64,000 bases of DNA from Rubneribacter badeniensis (GCF_002899695.1 NZ_PPEL01000005.1:17117-81116), one strand, 5' to 3'. Shown: positions 25,088 to 33,915, numbered from the stretch's first letter. A program made the numbers and translations. The notes: generated from the letters alone by a model not told the origin.

Positions 25088-26620
25088 ATGCCCGAGATCA
25101 TTTGGCTGGTCATCGGCGCCGTCGTCGGCATCGCCCTCGGCTTCGTCGTCACCCGGTTTTTGGCCAACACGTCCACCAAGCGTGCGGCGCAAGAGGCCGA
25201 ATCCCTGGTGTCCGACGCCAAACGGCAAGCCGAGACGCTGCGCCGCGAGGCCGTCATCGAAGCGAAGGACGAGGCCCTGCGCCTCAAGCAGGAGGCTCAG
25301 GCAGAGAACAAGGAGCGCTTGCGCGAGGTGCGCGCGGCCGAGAGTCGCCTGTCCCAGCGCGAGGAGCTGCTCGACCGACGCGTGGAGTCGCTCGACGCGC
25401 GCGAGCATCAGATGTCGTCCCAGCAGGGCCAGCTCGACCGCCGCGAGCGCGATCTGGACGCGGCCGAGCAGGAGGTCGGCCGCCGTCTCGAGCGCGTGGC
25501 CGGGATGACGCCCGACGAGGCGAAGGCCGAGCTGCTCGACACGCTCAAAGACGAGGTCGCCCACGAGTCCGCGGCAATCATCCGCGACGCCGAGGCCCGC
25601 GCGAAGGCCGAGGCCGACAAAAAGGCCCGCTCGATCCTGAGCTTGGCCATCCAGCGCGTGGCGGCCGACCATTCGGCGGAGACGACCGTTTCTGCCATCC
25701 ATATCCCGTCGGACGACCTCAAGGGCCGCATCATCGGCCGCGAAGGGCGCAACATCCGCTCGTTCGAGCAGCTCACCGGCACGAACCTCATCATCGACGA
25801 CACGCCCGAGTGCGTGACCATCTCGTGCTTCGACCCGGTGCGCCGGGAGATCGGGCGCGTGACGATGGAGAACCTCGTCGCCGACGGGCGCATCCATCCC
25901 GCGCGCATCGAGGAGATGTTCGCGAAGGCCGAGGCGTTCGTGAACCAGCGCGTCCAGGAGGCCGGCGAGCAGGCCGCCTTCGACACGGGCATCCACGATC
26001 TGCACCCCGAGCTCGTGCGCACGCTCGGACGGCTGCGCTACCGCACCTCCTACGGCCAAAACGTGCTCAATCATTCGCTCGAGGTGGCCTACCTCACGGG
26101 CGTCATGGCCTCGGAGCTGGGGCTTGATCCCGTTCCGGCCAAGCGCGCGGGCCTTCTGCACGATCTGGGCAAGGCCGTCGACCACGAGGTCGAGGGCAGC
26201 CACGCCGTCATCGGGGCCGACCTCGCGCGCCGCTTCGGAGAGCGGCAGGAGATCGTCCATGCCATCGAAGCGCACCACAACGACGTGGAACCGTCGAGCG
26301 TGCTCGCCGTGCTCGTGCAAGCGGCCGACGCCGTGAGCGCGGCGCGTCCGGGCGCCCGCAAGGAGACGCTGGACGCGTACGTGAAGCGCCTGGAGAAGCT
26401 TGAGGAGATCGCGAGCTCGTACAAGGGCGTCGAGCGCACCTACGCCATCCAGGCGGGCCGCGAGGTGCGCGTGATGGTGGAGCCGGAGACGGTGGACGAA
26501 GCCGCCACCACCGTGCTCGCGCACGACATCGCGCAGCGCATCGAGAACGAGATGCAGTATCCCGGTCAGGTGAAGGTCGTGGTCATCCGCGAGAGCCGCG
26601 CGATCGGCATCGCGAAGTAG
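25088..26620 (+). CDS. rny: Ribonuclease Y
   Basis: Membrane-anchored endoribonuclease that initiates mRNA decay in Gram-positives. The 510-residue product has one N-terminal membrane helix ([22 protein letters not shown]), a long charged coiled coil (about 30-190), a KH domain (about 205-270, [19 protein letters not shown]) and an HD domain with metal motif [16 protein letters not shown] 25088 follows AAGGGGGAG. It is followed by a GHKL ATPase gene and spoVS. The N-terminal anchor predicts a location at the inner face of the membrane. Confidence 0.96.
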   Translation: MPEIIWLVIGAVVGIALGFVVTRFLANTSTKRAAQEAESLVSDAKRQAETLRREAVIEAKDEALRLKQEAQAENKERLREVRAAESRLSQREELLDRRVESLDAREHQMSSQQGQLDRRERDLDAAEQEVGRRLERVAGMTPDEAKAELLDTLKDEVAHESAAIIRDAEARAKAEADKKARSILSLAIQRVAADHSAETTVSAIHIPSDDLKGRIIGREGRNIRSFEQLTGTNLIIDDTPECVTISCFDPVRREIGRVTMENLVADGRIHPARIEEMFAKAEAFVNQRVQEAGEQAAFDTGIHDLHPELVRTLGRLRYRTSYGQNVLNHSLEVAYLTGVMASELGLDPVPAKRAGLLHDLGKAVDHEVEGSHAVIGADLARRFGERQEIVHAIEAHHNDVEPSSVLAVLVQAADAVSAARPGARKETLDAYVKRLEKLEEIASSYKGVERTYAIQAGREVRVMVEPETVDEAATTVLAHDIAQRIENEMQYPGQVKVVVIRESRAIGIAK

Positions 26621-26632
26621 GATACGTCCGGC

Positions 26633-27730
26633 ATGGCCGACGAAACGCTCGAGCGCTTCATAGAGGACGTGTGCGGCGACAGCCGTCTCCGGGTCGAAGC
26701 CGACCTCGGAGACGGCTTCGTCCGTTTGAGGAGCGCGGAGGCCGAGCGCCGCCAGGCCGCCCACGACATCCGCTCCACCGAGGACATCGTCATCGAGATG
26801 CTGAGGAACGCGCGCGACGCGCATGCCTCGAGCATCTTCATGGCGGCCACGCGCGAGGAGCGCCGGCGCCGCATCGTCATGATCGACGACGGCGACGGGA
26901 TCCCCCCGGCCATGCACGAGCGCGTGTTCGAGCCCCGCGTCACCTCCAAGCTCGACACCATGCACATGGACAAATGGGGCGTGCACGGGCGCGGCATGGC
27001 GCTCTACTCCATCGCGGTGAACGCCGAAGCCGCCCGCATCGCCGCGTCGGACGCGGGCAAGGGATCCTCGTTCGTCGTGGAGACGGATCTCGGCCGGCTC
27101 GGAGAGAAGGCCGACCAATCCACGTTCCCCTCGTTCGAGCGCACGGAATCCGGCAGCGTCGCCGTGCGCGGCCCGAAGAACATCCTGCGGACCGCTTGCG
27201 AGTTCGCGCTCGAGCATCGCCGCACCTGCACCGTCTACACGGGGTCGGCCACCGAAGTGGCCGCCACGGTCTACGCCTTCGGCCTCTCGTCGCTCACCTC
27301 TGCCTCGCGCGCGTTCTGCTCAGACTCCTCCGGGCTCCCCGTGTGCAAGCGTCTGGCCACGGCGGCCGATCCGGCGTCTTTCGCCGAGGAGGCCGCGCGG
27401 CTCGGCCTGGTCATCTCGGAGCGCTCGGCGCGCCGTGTCATGGACGGCGGGATCGACCCGCTCGAGCCGCTCGTGAACCGGGTGCGCATCGCCGGGGAGG
27501 GGACGGCAGAGGGGAAGGGCGCCGCGAAGCCGTCTGCGCGTTCGAGGAGAGGCGGCGACGCGCGAGGTCTGCGCGTCGATCCGGCCGACCTCGAACGATT
27601 CTCTGCCGGCGTGTCGGACGCGTTCGCCGCGCTCGCGCGCGACTACTACCTCGAACCTCACGTGCGCCCCGAGGTGCGCGTGGGAAAAGACGGCATCCGC
27701 GTGCTCATCCCCGTCGAGAAGCTGCGCTGA
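26633..27730 (+). CDS. GHKL (Hsp90-like) ATPase of unknown function
   Basis: The 365-residue protein has a Bergerat ATP-binding fold: N-box IEMLRNARDAHA near residues 51-62, G1 MIDDGDGIP near 82-90 and G2 GVHGRGMALYSI near 114-125. There is no HisKA box, no membrane helix and no MutL C-terminal domain, so it is not an ordinary sensor kinase. The G2 sequence is closer to MutL/Hsp90-like ATPases. The C-terminal 60 residues form a separate conserved-looking unit (PADLERFSAGVSDAFAALAR). It starts 12 bp after rny and precedes spoVS, the slot occupied by the phosphodiesterase gene ymdB in Bacillus. Function not recognised; a role with RNase Y or SpoVS is inferred from position only. Confidence 0.8.
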   Translation: MADETLERFIEDVCGDSRLRVEADLGDGFVRLRSAEAERRQAAHDIRSTEDIVIEMLRNARDAHASSIFMAATREERRRRIVMIDDGDGIPPAMHERVFEPRVTSKLDTMHMDKWGVHGRGMALYSIAVNAEAARIAASDAGKGSSFVVETDLGRLGEKADQSTFPSFERTESGSVAVRGPKNILRTACEFALEHRRTCTVYTGSATEVAATVYAFGLSSLTSASRAFCSDSSGLPVCKRLATAADPASFAEEAARLGLVISERSARRVMDGGIDPLEPLVNRVRIAGEGTAEGKGAAKPSARSRRGGDARGLRVDPADLERFSAGVSDAFAALARDYYLEPHVRPEVRVGKDGIRVLIPVEKLR

Positions 27731-27751
27731 CGTGCCGGACGTATGCGCAGG

Positions 27752-27780
27752 TTGCGAACCATACGGGGAATGGGTAGAAT
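27752..27780 (+). promoter_or_regulatory. spoVS promoter
   Basis: -35 TTGCGA (27752-27757), 17-bp spacer, -10 TAGAAT (27775-27780), about 90 bp before spoVS. It allows spoVS-miaB-miaA to be expressed separately from rny. Confidence 0.7.
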
Positions 27781-27869
27781 AGCACAAGCGCTCAAGCGGC
27801 GCTGAGAGCGCGACGGCATATTGCATGAGACAAACGCACAGGTAACGGACCATACGAAAAAGGATATGC

Positions 27870-28220
27870 ATGCCCACAATCGCTGACAAGCCGGACATCG
27901 GCTGCTTGAAGGTTTCGTCGAAGTCGTCGCCCGCGTCGGTTGCGGGCGCCATCGCCGGCATGGTGAAGGATGGCGTGTGCGTGGAGATACAGGCCGTCGG
28001 CGCGGGCGCGGTGAACCAGGCGGTGAAGGCCATCGCCATATCGCGCGGGTTCCTGTCGCCTGTCGGCATCGAGATCGTCTGCGTCCCCTCGTTCGCCGAC
28101 ATCGTGATCGACGGAGAGTACCGCACGGCCATTCGCTTCTCCGTCGAGCCGCGTTACGTGCGCAACGTCGCTCCAGGTGCCGTCGACGGCGTGTCCGATG
28201 TCTGCCCTGCCTCCCGCTGA
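27870..28220 (+). CDS. spoVS: SpoVS-like Alba-superfamily protein
   Basis: Small nucleic-acid-binding-type protein. Residues about 10-90 match SpoVS closely (LKVSSKSSPASVAGAIAGMV, EIQAVGAGAVNQAVKAIAI, IVIDGEYRTAIRFSVEPR). A C-terminal tail of about 25 residues extends beyond the usual 86. SpoVS affects septation and sporulation in Bacillus, but homologues are common in non-sporulating bacteria, where the role is unknown. AAAAAGGAT precedes the ATG. Its 3' end is close to miaB, an association also seen in Bacillus. Confidence 0.92.
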   Translation: MPTIADKPDIGCLKVSSKSSPASVAGAIAGMVKDGVCVEIQAVGAGAVNQAVKAIAISRGFLSPVGIEIVCVPSFADIVIDGEYRTAIRFSVEPRYVRNVAPGAVDGVSDVCPASR

Positions 28221-28227
28221 CACGGCC

Positions 28228-29589
28228 ATGCAGACCCCTTTCACGAACCTCACGTTCTGCATCCGCACGTTCGGATGCCAGATGAACAAGCACGATTCCG
28301 AGCGCATCGCCGGCATGCTCGAGGGCCTTGGCGCGTTGCCGGTCGAGGCGATCGAAGACGCCGACATCGTGGCGTTCATGACCTGCTGCGTGCGCGAGGC
28401 AGCCGACACGCGCCTGTACGGCCAGGTGGCCTCGCTCAAAAACGTGCCGCTGCGCACGGGCTCGCCGCTTGCGAAGCGCATCGTCGCCGTGGGAGGCTGC
28501 ATCGGCCAGCGCGACGGCGAGAAGCTCGTCGAGGAACTGCCGCATCTCGACGTGGTCTTCGGCACGCACAACCTCGGCTCGCTTCCCCGTTTGATCGAAG
28601 CGGCCGTCGAGGAGGGCGGCCATCAGGTGGAGGTGCTCGACGCCGCCTCGTCGTTTCCCACCGAGCTGCCGACGGCGCGCGAGCACGATTGGGCGGCGTG
28701 GCTGCCCATCACCATCGGCTGCAACAACTTCTGCTCCTACTGCATCGTGCCCTACGTGCGCGGACGCGAGAAATCGCGCCCTTTGGAGGATATCGCGGCC
28801 GAGGCCGAGCGCTACGTGGCGGCCGGCGTGAAGGAGATCACGCTGCTTGGGCAGAACGTGAACTCCTACGGGCGCGACCTGTACGGCGCGCCGCGCTTCG
28901 ACGCGGTGCTCGACGCGCTCGACGCCACGGGCGTCGAGAGGCTGCGCTTCGCCACGAGCCATCCGAAGGACCTCACCGACGGGGTGATCGAGCGGTTCGC
29001 GAAGCTGCGATCGCTCATGCCGGCGCTGCATTTGCCCGTGCAGTCGGGCTCCGACGCGGTGCTGGCGGCCATGAACCGCCGTTACACGCGCGCCCATTAC
29101 CTCGATCTCGTGAGGAAGCTGCGTGCGGCGTGTCCCGGCATCGCGCTGTCCACCGACGTCATCGTCGGGTTCCCGGGCGAGACGGCCAAGGACTTCGAGG
29201 ACACGTTCCGGCTCGTGGACGAGGTGGGCTATCATCAGGTGTTCACGTTCATCTACTCGAAGCGCGAGGGGACCCCGGCGGCGAAGATGGAGGATTCGAC
29301 GCCTCGCGAGGTCGTGCAGGAGCGCTTCGACCGCCTCGTCGACCTCGTGCAGACGCGCGCGTTCGAGGCGAACCAGGCCGACCTGGGCTCTGTCGTGGAT
29401 GTGCTCGTGGAGGGCGCGTCGAAGCGCGACGGAGGGCTGCTTGCGGGCAAGAGCCCCAAGAACCAGACCGTGCACGCCCCCGTGCCGAGCGGATCGACGG
29501 CCGAGGCGCTCGCCGGCTCCATCGTGCCCGTGCGCATCGACGAGGCGAGGACGTGGTACCTCGCGGGCGAGGTCGTAGATGGCCGCTGA
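28228..29589 (+). CDS. miaB: tRNA-2-methylthio-N6-isopentenyladenosine37 synthase
   Basis: Radical SAM methylthiotransferase acting on i6A37 of tRNAs. The 453-residue product has the MiaB-type N-terminus RTFGCQMNKHDSER, cluster cysteines in TCCVREAA and GGCIGQRDGE, the radical SAM motif GCNNFCSYC (C165, C169, C172) and a C-terminal TRAM domain. ATG 28228, 7 bp after the spoVS stop, gives the family start; ATG 28198, overlapping spoVS, would add ten residues, and neither has a strong ribosome site. Its stop overlaps the miaA start, and MiaA makes its substrate. Confidence 0.95.
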   Translation: MQTPFTNLTFCIRTFGCQMNKHDSERIAGMLEGLGALPVEAIEDADIVAFMTCCVREAADTRLYGQVASLKNVPLRTGSPLAKRIVAVGGCIGQRDGEKLVEELPHLDVVFGTHNLGSLPRLIEAAVEEGGHQVEVLDAASSFPTELPTAREHDWAAWLPITIGCNNFCSYCIVPYVRGREKSRPLEDIAAEAERYVAAGVKEITLLGQNVNSYGRDLYGAPRFDAVLDALDATGVERLRFATSHPKDLTDGVIERFAKLRSLMPALHLPVQSGSDAVLAAMNRRYTRAHYLDLVRKLRAACPGIALSTDVIVGFPGETAKDFEDTFRLVDEVGYHQVFTFIYSKREGTPAAKMEDSTPREVVQERFDRLVDLVQTRAFEANQADLGSVVDVLVEGASKRDGGLLAGKSPKNQTVHAPVPSGSTAEALAGSIVPVRIDEARTWYLAGEVVDGR

Positions 29590-30538
29590 GCCGGCGGCGC
29601 TGGCGTTGCGGGCTCCGGTGGCGTGCATCGTCGGGCCGACGGCGTCGGGCAAGACCGACCTCGCCCAGGCCGTCGCGCTGGCGTTGGGCGGCGAGGTGGT
29701 GAGCGCCGATTCCATGCAGGTGTACCGGGGCATGGACATCGGCACGGGCAAGATCCCGCTCGCCGAACGGCTCGTGCCCCATCACGGGCTCGACCTCGTC
29801 GATCCCGGTCAGCCGTTCTCGGCGGCGCTGTTCCAACGCTACGCGCGCGATCGCTTCCGAGAGATCGACGCGCGCGGTCTGCGCAGCGTGCTGGCCGGCG
29901 GCACGGGGTTCTATGTGCGCGCTGCCATCGACGGCTACGAGTTTCCCGCAGGCGAGCAGGTGGACAACCCCGTTCGGAAGCGGTGCGCGCGCATCGCGGA
30001 GCAAAAGGGGGCCGAAGCGCTTTGGCAGATGCTCTCCGAGCGCGATCCGGCGAGCGCGGCCATCATCCCCGCAGCCGACGTGAAGCGCGTCACGCGCGCG
30101 TTCGAGCTTTTGGACGAAGGGTGCTCCTACGCTGAGCAGCGGGCGCGGCTTTCGACGATTCCCCAGGTGGTTCCGGCGCTCTTCGTGGGGTTGGCGGTCG
30201 ATCCCGACGTGCTGCGGGCCCGTATCGACGCGCGGGTGGACGCCATGGTGGAAGCGGGGCTCGTCGACGAGGTGGCCGGACTGCTCGAGCGAGGGTTCCG
30301 CGAGGGTGTCACGGCTCCCCAGGCCATCGGGTACAAGGAGATCGCGGCGGCCCTCGACGGCGAGGCGACGCTTTCCGAAGCGGTCAGGCGTATCAAGGTG
30401 GCCACACATCGCTACGCGAAGCGCCAGCGCACATGGTTTCGCAAGGACGCCCGCATCCGCTGGATCGACGCGAACGACGACGATCCGGGCGCGTTGCTCG
30501 ACCGGGCGCTCGATGCGCTTGCAAAGGGTGCCTCCTGA
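29579..30538 (+). CDS. miaA: tRNA dimethylallyltransferase
   Basis: Adds the isopentenyl group to A37 of UNN-reading tRNAs. The 319-residue product has P-loop GPTASGKTDLA, the substrate region SADSMQVYRGMDIGTGK and GGTGFYVRA, all diagnostic. The start overlaps the last 11 bp of miaB, implying translational coupling of the two consecutive enzymes of ms2i6A synthesis. Confidence 0.96.
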   Translation: MAAEPAALALRAPVACIVGPTASGKTDLAQAVALALGGEVVSADSMQVYRGMDIGTGKIPLAERLVPHHGLDLVDPGQPFSAALFQRYARDRFREIDARGLRSVLAGGTGFYVRAAIDGYEFPAGEQVDNPVRKRCARIAEQKGAEALWQMLSERDPASAAIIPAADVKRVTRAFELLDEGCSYAEQRARLSTIPQVVPALFVGLAVDPDVLRARIDARVDAMVEAGLVDEVAGLLERGFREGVTAPQAIGYKEIAAALDGEATLSEAVRRIKVATHRYAKRQRTWFRKDARIRWIDANDDDPGALLDRALDALAKGAS

Positions 30539-30725
30539 AATCGTCGTTCGGCTTGCAGAGGGTGCCGGAGCGCTCGCACGAAGCCGATGTGCTATGATGG
30601 GCGGGCGCGTCGAAGCGCCCATGCCATCGTCGTCGGACAGGAGCATCCATGCAGCCGAGGTAGCCGTCTTTCATCGTGCCTCATCGTTTCTGACCGTTTC
30701 GGTCGCATCAGGGAAAGGATGTCCT

Positions 30726-32042
30726 ATGTCCGAATTCGAATCCGTCATCACGCGCGGCGCTGTGACCGTCTCCGAGGAGCGCCGCGAACGAGCCGTGCTC
30801 GTCGGGGTCGACCGTCCGGGTGCGGCGTGGCCGCTCGCCTCCTCGCTTGCCGAGCTCGAGCGCCTTGTCGACACTGCAGGGGCGGACGTGGTGGCCGTGA
30901 CCTCCCAAAGGCTCGAAGCCCCGAACCCCAAGACCTTCATCGGCACCGGCAAGGCCGAGGAGGTGGCCGACCTCGCGCGCGCCCACGCAGCCGACCTCGT
31001 CGTGCTCGACGACGAACTCACGCCATCGCAGCAGGCGAACCTTGAGAAGGCGGTCGGCCGCGATGTGAAGGTGATCGACCGCACGGCGCTCATCCTCGAC
31101 ATATTCGGCTTGCACGCCACCAGCAAGGAGGGGCGCTTGCAGGTGCGGCTCGCCCAAAACGAGTACCTGCTGCCTCGCTTGCGGGGCATGTGGGCCCACC
31201 TTGCGTCCAACCGCATGGGCGGCGGCGTGGGCTCGCGCTTCGGCGAAGGCGAAAGCCAGCTCGAGGTGGATCGCCGTATGGTGCGTAAGAGGATCACCTC
31301 CATCAAGCGCGAGCTCGCGCACCTGTCCGAAGTGCGCGCCGTGCAACGCGAGAGCCGCTACGAGAGCGGCATGTTCAAGGTGGCGCTGGCCGGATACACG
31401 AACGCGGGCAAGTCGAGTCTGCTCAACCGGCTCACGGATGCCGACGTCCTCGCTTACGATAAGCTGTTCGCCACGCTCGATTCCACTACGCGCAGGTTCG
31501 AGCTGCCGGAAGGCCGCGAGATCACGATCACCGACACGGTCGGATTCATCCAAAAGCTTCCCACCACGCTCGTGGAGGCGTTCAAATCCACGCTTGACGA
31601 GATCGCGGGCGCCGATCTCGTGCTGCACGTGGTGGACGCGTCGGCAGAGGAGCGCGAGGCGCAGATAACCGCCGTCGAAGAGGTGCTCGGGCAGATCGGT
31701 GCGCAGGACATCCGGAGAGTGCTCGTGTTCAACAAGTGCGATCTGCTCGACGCGGAGGAGCTCGGTGCGCTCAGGGCGCGCCATGCGCAGGCTCAGTTCG
31801 TGTCGGCGGCGACAGGGGAGGGGATCGAGGCGCTCGTCGAGCATGTCGCGCGCGTGGCGTCGGCGAGCGACGCTCGTCTCGACGTGCTCGTGCCGTACAA
31901 AAGAGGCGACCTTGTCTCGCTTGCTCACGAGCGATGCCGCATCCTGTCCGAAACGCATGAGGAGGAAGGCACGCGTCTCGTCATGCTCGTTGCCCCCTCT
32001 TTCGCGGAAGCGTTTCGTCCCTTCGTGGTCGATGGCGACTGA
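30726..32042 (+). CDS. hflX: HflX GTPase (ribosome-splitting)
   Basis: Ribosome-associated GTPase that rescues stalled 70S ribosomes under stress. The 438-residue product has the HflX N-terminal domain (TFIGTGKAEEVADLA), a coiled coil with the glycine-rich RMGGGVGSRFGEGE segment, and a G domain with GYTNAGKSSLLN, DTVGFIQKLP and NKCDLL. ATG 30726 follows AAAGGA; the frame is open upstream but without supporting site. It starts 187 bp after miaA, with a TATGAT -10-like element at 30593. It overlaps lspA by 11 bp. Confidence 0.95.
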   Translation: MSEFESVITRGAVTVSEERRERAVLVGVDRPGAAWPLASSLAELERLVDTAGADVVAVTSQRLEAPNPKTFIGTGKAEEVADLARAHAADLVVLDDELTPSQQANLEKAVGRDVKVIDRTALILDIFGLHATSKEGRLQVRLAQNEYLLPRLRGMWAHLASNRMGGGVGSRFGEGESQLEVDRRMVRKRITSIKRELAHLSEVRAVQRESRYESGMFKVALAGYTNAGKSSLLNRLTDADVLAYDKLFATLDSTTRRFELPEGREITITDTVGFIQKLPTTLVEAFKSTLDEIAGADLVLHVVDASAEEREAQITAVEEVLGQIGAQDIRRVLVFNKCDLLDAEELGALRARHAQAQFVSAATGEGIEALVEHVARVASASDARLDVLVPYKRGDLVSLAHERCRILSETHEEEGTRLVMLVAPSFAEAFRPFVVDGD

Positions 32043-32637
32043 CGGACGGCCCTTTCGATCGCGCAAGCGGCTTCTTTCCCCAGCCGTCTGCGCGATCGTC
32101 GCGCTCGTCGTGGCAGATCAAGCGGTGAAGCTCGCGCTTGTGAGGCCCCTTCTCGGGATCTCGTTTCCCTTTGTGGAAGGCGTCCTGGCGTTCTACCCCA
32201 AAGTGAACGAGAACCTCACGTGGGGAGGCAATTTCATCGAGCCGTTGAGCCTTCCTGCGGTGGCCATCGCCATGAACGTCCTTGTGATCGGGCTGTACGC
32301 GAGCGGCTACGCGTTTTACCGGGCGAACGTGCGTTCCGCGCGCCCGGTGCCCGCGGCGGCGTTCTGCCTCGGCATGGCAGGATCCGTCTGCGGGCTCCTT
32401 GATCGCACGCTTTGGGGCGGGAGCCTCGATTTCCTGCAGGTTGCGGGGTGGTTCGTCTTCGACGTGAAAGACTGCTACCTCGTCGCGTCGCTTGGCATGT
32501 TCGTCGTTCTCGCTTTGCGCCATCAAGACGAGTTCAGCGTGAGCGCTTATGCGCGGTTTTCAAAGGATGGTGCGCTTCGCGTTGCGAACCGCCTTCGGAG
32601 CGCAATCCGAAAGGGCGGTTCGACCGGCTCCTCGTAA
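32032..32637 (+). CDS. lspA: Lipoprotein signal peptidase-like (LspA family)
   Basis: Membrane aspartyl peptidase that removes signal peptides of prolipoproteins. The 201-residue protein has four hydrophobic helices. The first has VADQAVKLALV like the DQxxK start of LspA, and the catalytic aspartates are expected in GLLDRTLWGGSLDFL and FDVKDCYLV. The motifs deviate from the consensus (GN-x-x-DR and FN-x-AD appear as CGLLDR and FDVKD) and a C-terminal cytoplasmic tail of about 40 residues is unusual. The gene overlaps hflX. It could be a divergent LspA with altered substrate range. Confidence 0.78.
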   Translation: MATDGRPFRSRKRLLSPAVCAIVALVVADQAVKLALVRPLLGISFPFVEGVLAFYPKVNENLTWGGNFIEPLSLPAVAIAMNVLVIGLYASGYAFYRANVRSARPVPAAAFCLGMAGSVCGLLDRTLWGGSLDFLQVAGWFVFDVKDCYLVASLGMFVVLALRHQDEFSVSAYARFSKDGALRVANRLRSAIRKGGSTGSS

Positions 32638-32746
32638 ACGCCTTTTCGTCGCCGCGCGAAACGAAGACGACTGTCTTTCGCGCAAACGGGCTGACCCGTT
32701 CGCATTCTGTTCGAGGATGCCGTGCACCGTGCTGGAAAGCGCTGAG

Positions 32747-32778
32747 CTTCCCGCTTCGGCCTTCGCCGAAGCGGGAAG
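32747..32778. terminator. Bidirectional hairpin between lspA and lexA
   Basis: 14-bp perfect stem (32747-32760 and 32765-32778) with a CTTC loop between two convergent genes; no long T-tract. Confidence 0.6.
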
Positions 32779-32840
32779 GGTCGGTTTCGCGCCGGACCGC
32801 CTCTTTGCCGGAGTATGCGGAATCGGCTTGAAGGGACTGA

Positions 32841-33479
32841 TTACAGACGGCGGAAAACCGCGACCACCTTTCCGGCGATGGCGCAGTCGGTTGTGATGAT
32901 GGGCTCCATGGTGGAGTTCTCCGGCTGCAGACGGATATGGTCGCTCTCCTTGAAGAAGCGTTTGACCGTTGCGCCGTCGTCTATGATGGCCACGACGATG
33001 TCGCCGTTGTTGGCCACCGGCTGCTCCTTCACCACAACGTAGTCTCCGTCGTTGATGCCCGCTTCGATCATGCTCTCGCCACGCACCGACAGCAGGAAAG
33101 AAGGGGAGTCGCCTACGATGTCGGTGGGGAGCGATATCGTGTCGGTGATGTTCTCCTCGGCGAGGATGGGGGAGCCGGCCGCCACATTGCCCACGAGCGG
33201 AACGTTCACGATCTTGCTGAAACTCGGCTGCACCACGTTCGTGGCGAGCGCTGCGTCCTCAAGGGGGTAGGTGAGCGCGATGGAGCGCGACTTGAGCGGA
33301 TCGCGCTTGATGAGCCCCTTTTGCTCAAGGGCCTTGAGGTGCACATGCACTGTCGAGGGGGAGGAGAGGCCCAGGGTTTGGCAAACCTCGCGCACCGTCG
33401 GACCGTAGCCTTTCTCCCGGATGCACTCTTCAATGCAATCGAGCACTGCCTGCTGGCGTTTCGTCACTTTTTCGGACAT
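32841..33479 (-). CDS. lexA: SOS repressor LexA
   Basis: Transcriptional repressor of DNA damage genes that self-cleaves when RecA is activated. The 212-residue product has an N-terminal winged helix (GYGPTVREVCQTLGLSSPSTVHVHL), the Ala101-Gly102 cleavage site in NVAAGSP, and a C-terminal peptidase domain with Ser136 in RGESMIEAG and Lys173 in ATVKRF. Its promoter carries two or three SOS boxes, so autoregulation is expected. It is divergent from a small membrane-protein gene. Confidence 0.97.
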   Translation of the reverse strand: MSEKVTKRQQAVLDCIEECIREKGYGPTVREVCQTLGLSSPSTVHVHLKALEQKGLIKRDPLKSRSIALTYPLEDAALATNVVQPSFSKIVNVPLVGNVAAGSPILAEENITDTISLPTDIVGDSPSFLLSVRGESMIEAGINDGDYVVVKEQPVANNGDIVVAIIDDGATVKRFFKESDHIRLQPENSTMEPIITTDCAIAGKVVAVFRRL

Positions 33480-33500
33480 GCCCCGTCCTTTCCCTCAAAC

Positions 33501-33512
33501 GAACAGATGTTT
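33501..33512. promoter_or_regulatory. Third SOS-box-like site in the lexA leader
   Basis: GAAC-AGAT-GTTT, one base from GAAC-N4-GTTC, 22 bp upstream of the lexA start codon and downstream of its predicted transcription start. Confidence 0.6.
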
Positions 33513-33522
33513 TGAATTCTTG

Positions 33523-33551
33523 TTGACATGAACCTTTGTTCGTTCTATTAT
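33523..33551 (+). promoter_or_regulatory. SOS promoter of the small gene opposite lexA
   Basis: -35 TTGACA (33523-33528), 17-bp spacer, -10 TATTAT (33546-33551). A perfect SOS box GAAC-CTTT-GTTC (33530-33541) sits inside the spacer. This is the strongest sigma-A match in the window. Confidence 0.92.
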
Positions 33552-33576
33552 ATATGCGAACAAAGGTTCTACGCAA
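33547..33576 (-). promoter_or_regulatory. lexA promoter with SOS box
   Basis: Read on the minus strand: -35 TTGCGT (33576-33571), 18-bp spacer, -10 TATAAT (33552-33547). A perfect SOS box GAAC-AAAG-GTTC (33558-33569) fills the spacer. Its -10 overlaps the -10 of the divergent promoter almost completely. Confidence 0.88.
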
Positions 33577-33594
33577 GAGGAGAGAGGGAGAAAA

Positions 33595-33915
33595 ATGAAG
33601 AAAATCGAGGAGCGGTGCTACGTGGACGGCTCGTCTGCCCTGAAGATCGAACTTCTCCGCTCGCCTTCGCATTCCGCGGCCATCATCGCGTTTCCCAGTC
33701 GGAACGCTCGCTCTGCGGTTTGCGAGACGCATCGATCGCCGGAGGCTCTGAGGTTGGGTATGCGCGAGCGTCTGCTTGCGACCGACACGGGGCGAGCCTT
33801 GCGCAACGGCAACGCGCGAGGTGTTGCGTACGAGTGCGTGAAGCCTTGGCAGGCAGTGGTGGCCGGAGGCGTTTGCGTCGTTTCGTCGCTCGCCGCCGTT
33901 CTCGTCGGCTTTTAA
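33595..33915 (+). CDS. SOS-controlled small membrane protein with C-terminal anchor
   Basis: The 106-residue product of the gene facing away from lexA. A strong GAGGAGAGAGGGAG ribosome site precedes the ATG. The first 80 residues are polar and basic with no domain I recognise. Residues 84-106 (PWQAVVAGGVCVVSSLAAVLVGF) form one hydrophobic helix running to the last residue, so the protein should be tail-anchored with the bulk in the cytoplasm. The position opposite lexA matches Bacillus yneA and Corynebacterium divS, SOS-induced division inhibitors. YneA has an N-terminal helix and a LysM domain, which are absent here. A role as a damage-induced cell division inhibitor is a hypothesis from regulation, size and topology only. 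Confidence 0.82.
   Translation: MKKIEERCYVDGSSALKIELLRSPSHSAAIIAFPSRNARSAVCETHRSPEALRLGMRERLLATDTGRALRNGNARGVAYECVKPWQAVVAGGVCVVSSLAAVLVGF

Noticed and set aside
32325..32336. GAAC-GTGC-GTTC SOS-like site
   Set aside because: Inside the lspA coding sequence with no promoter; likely chance.
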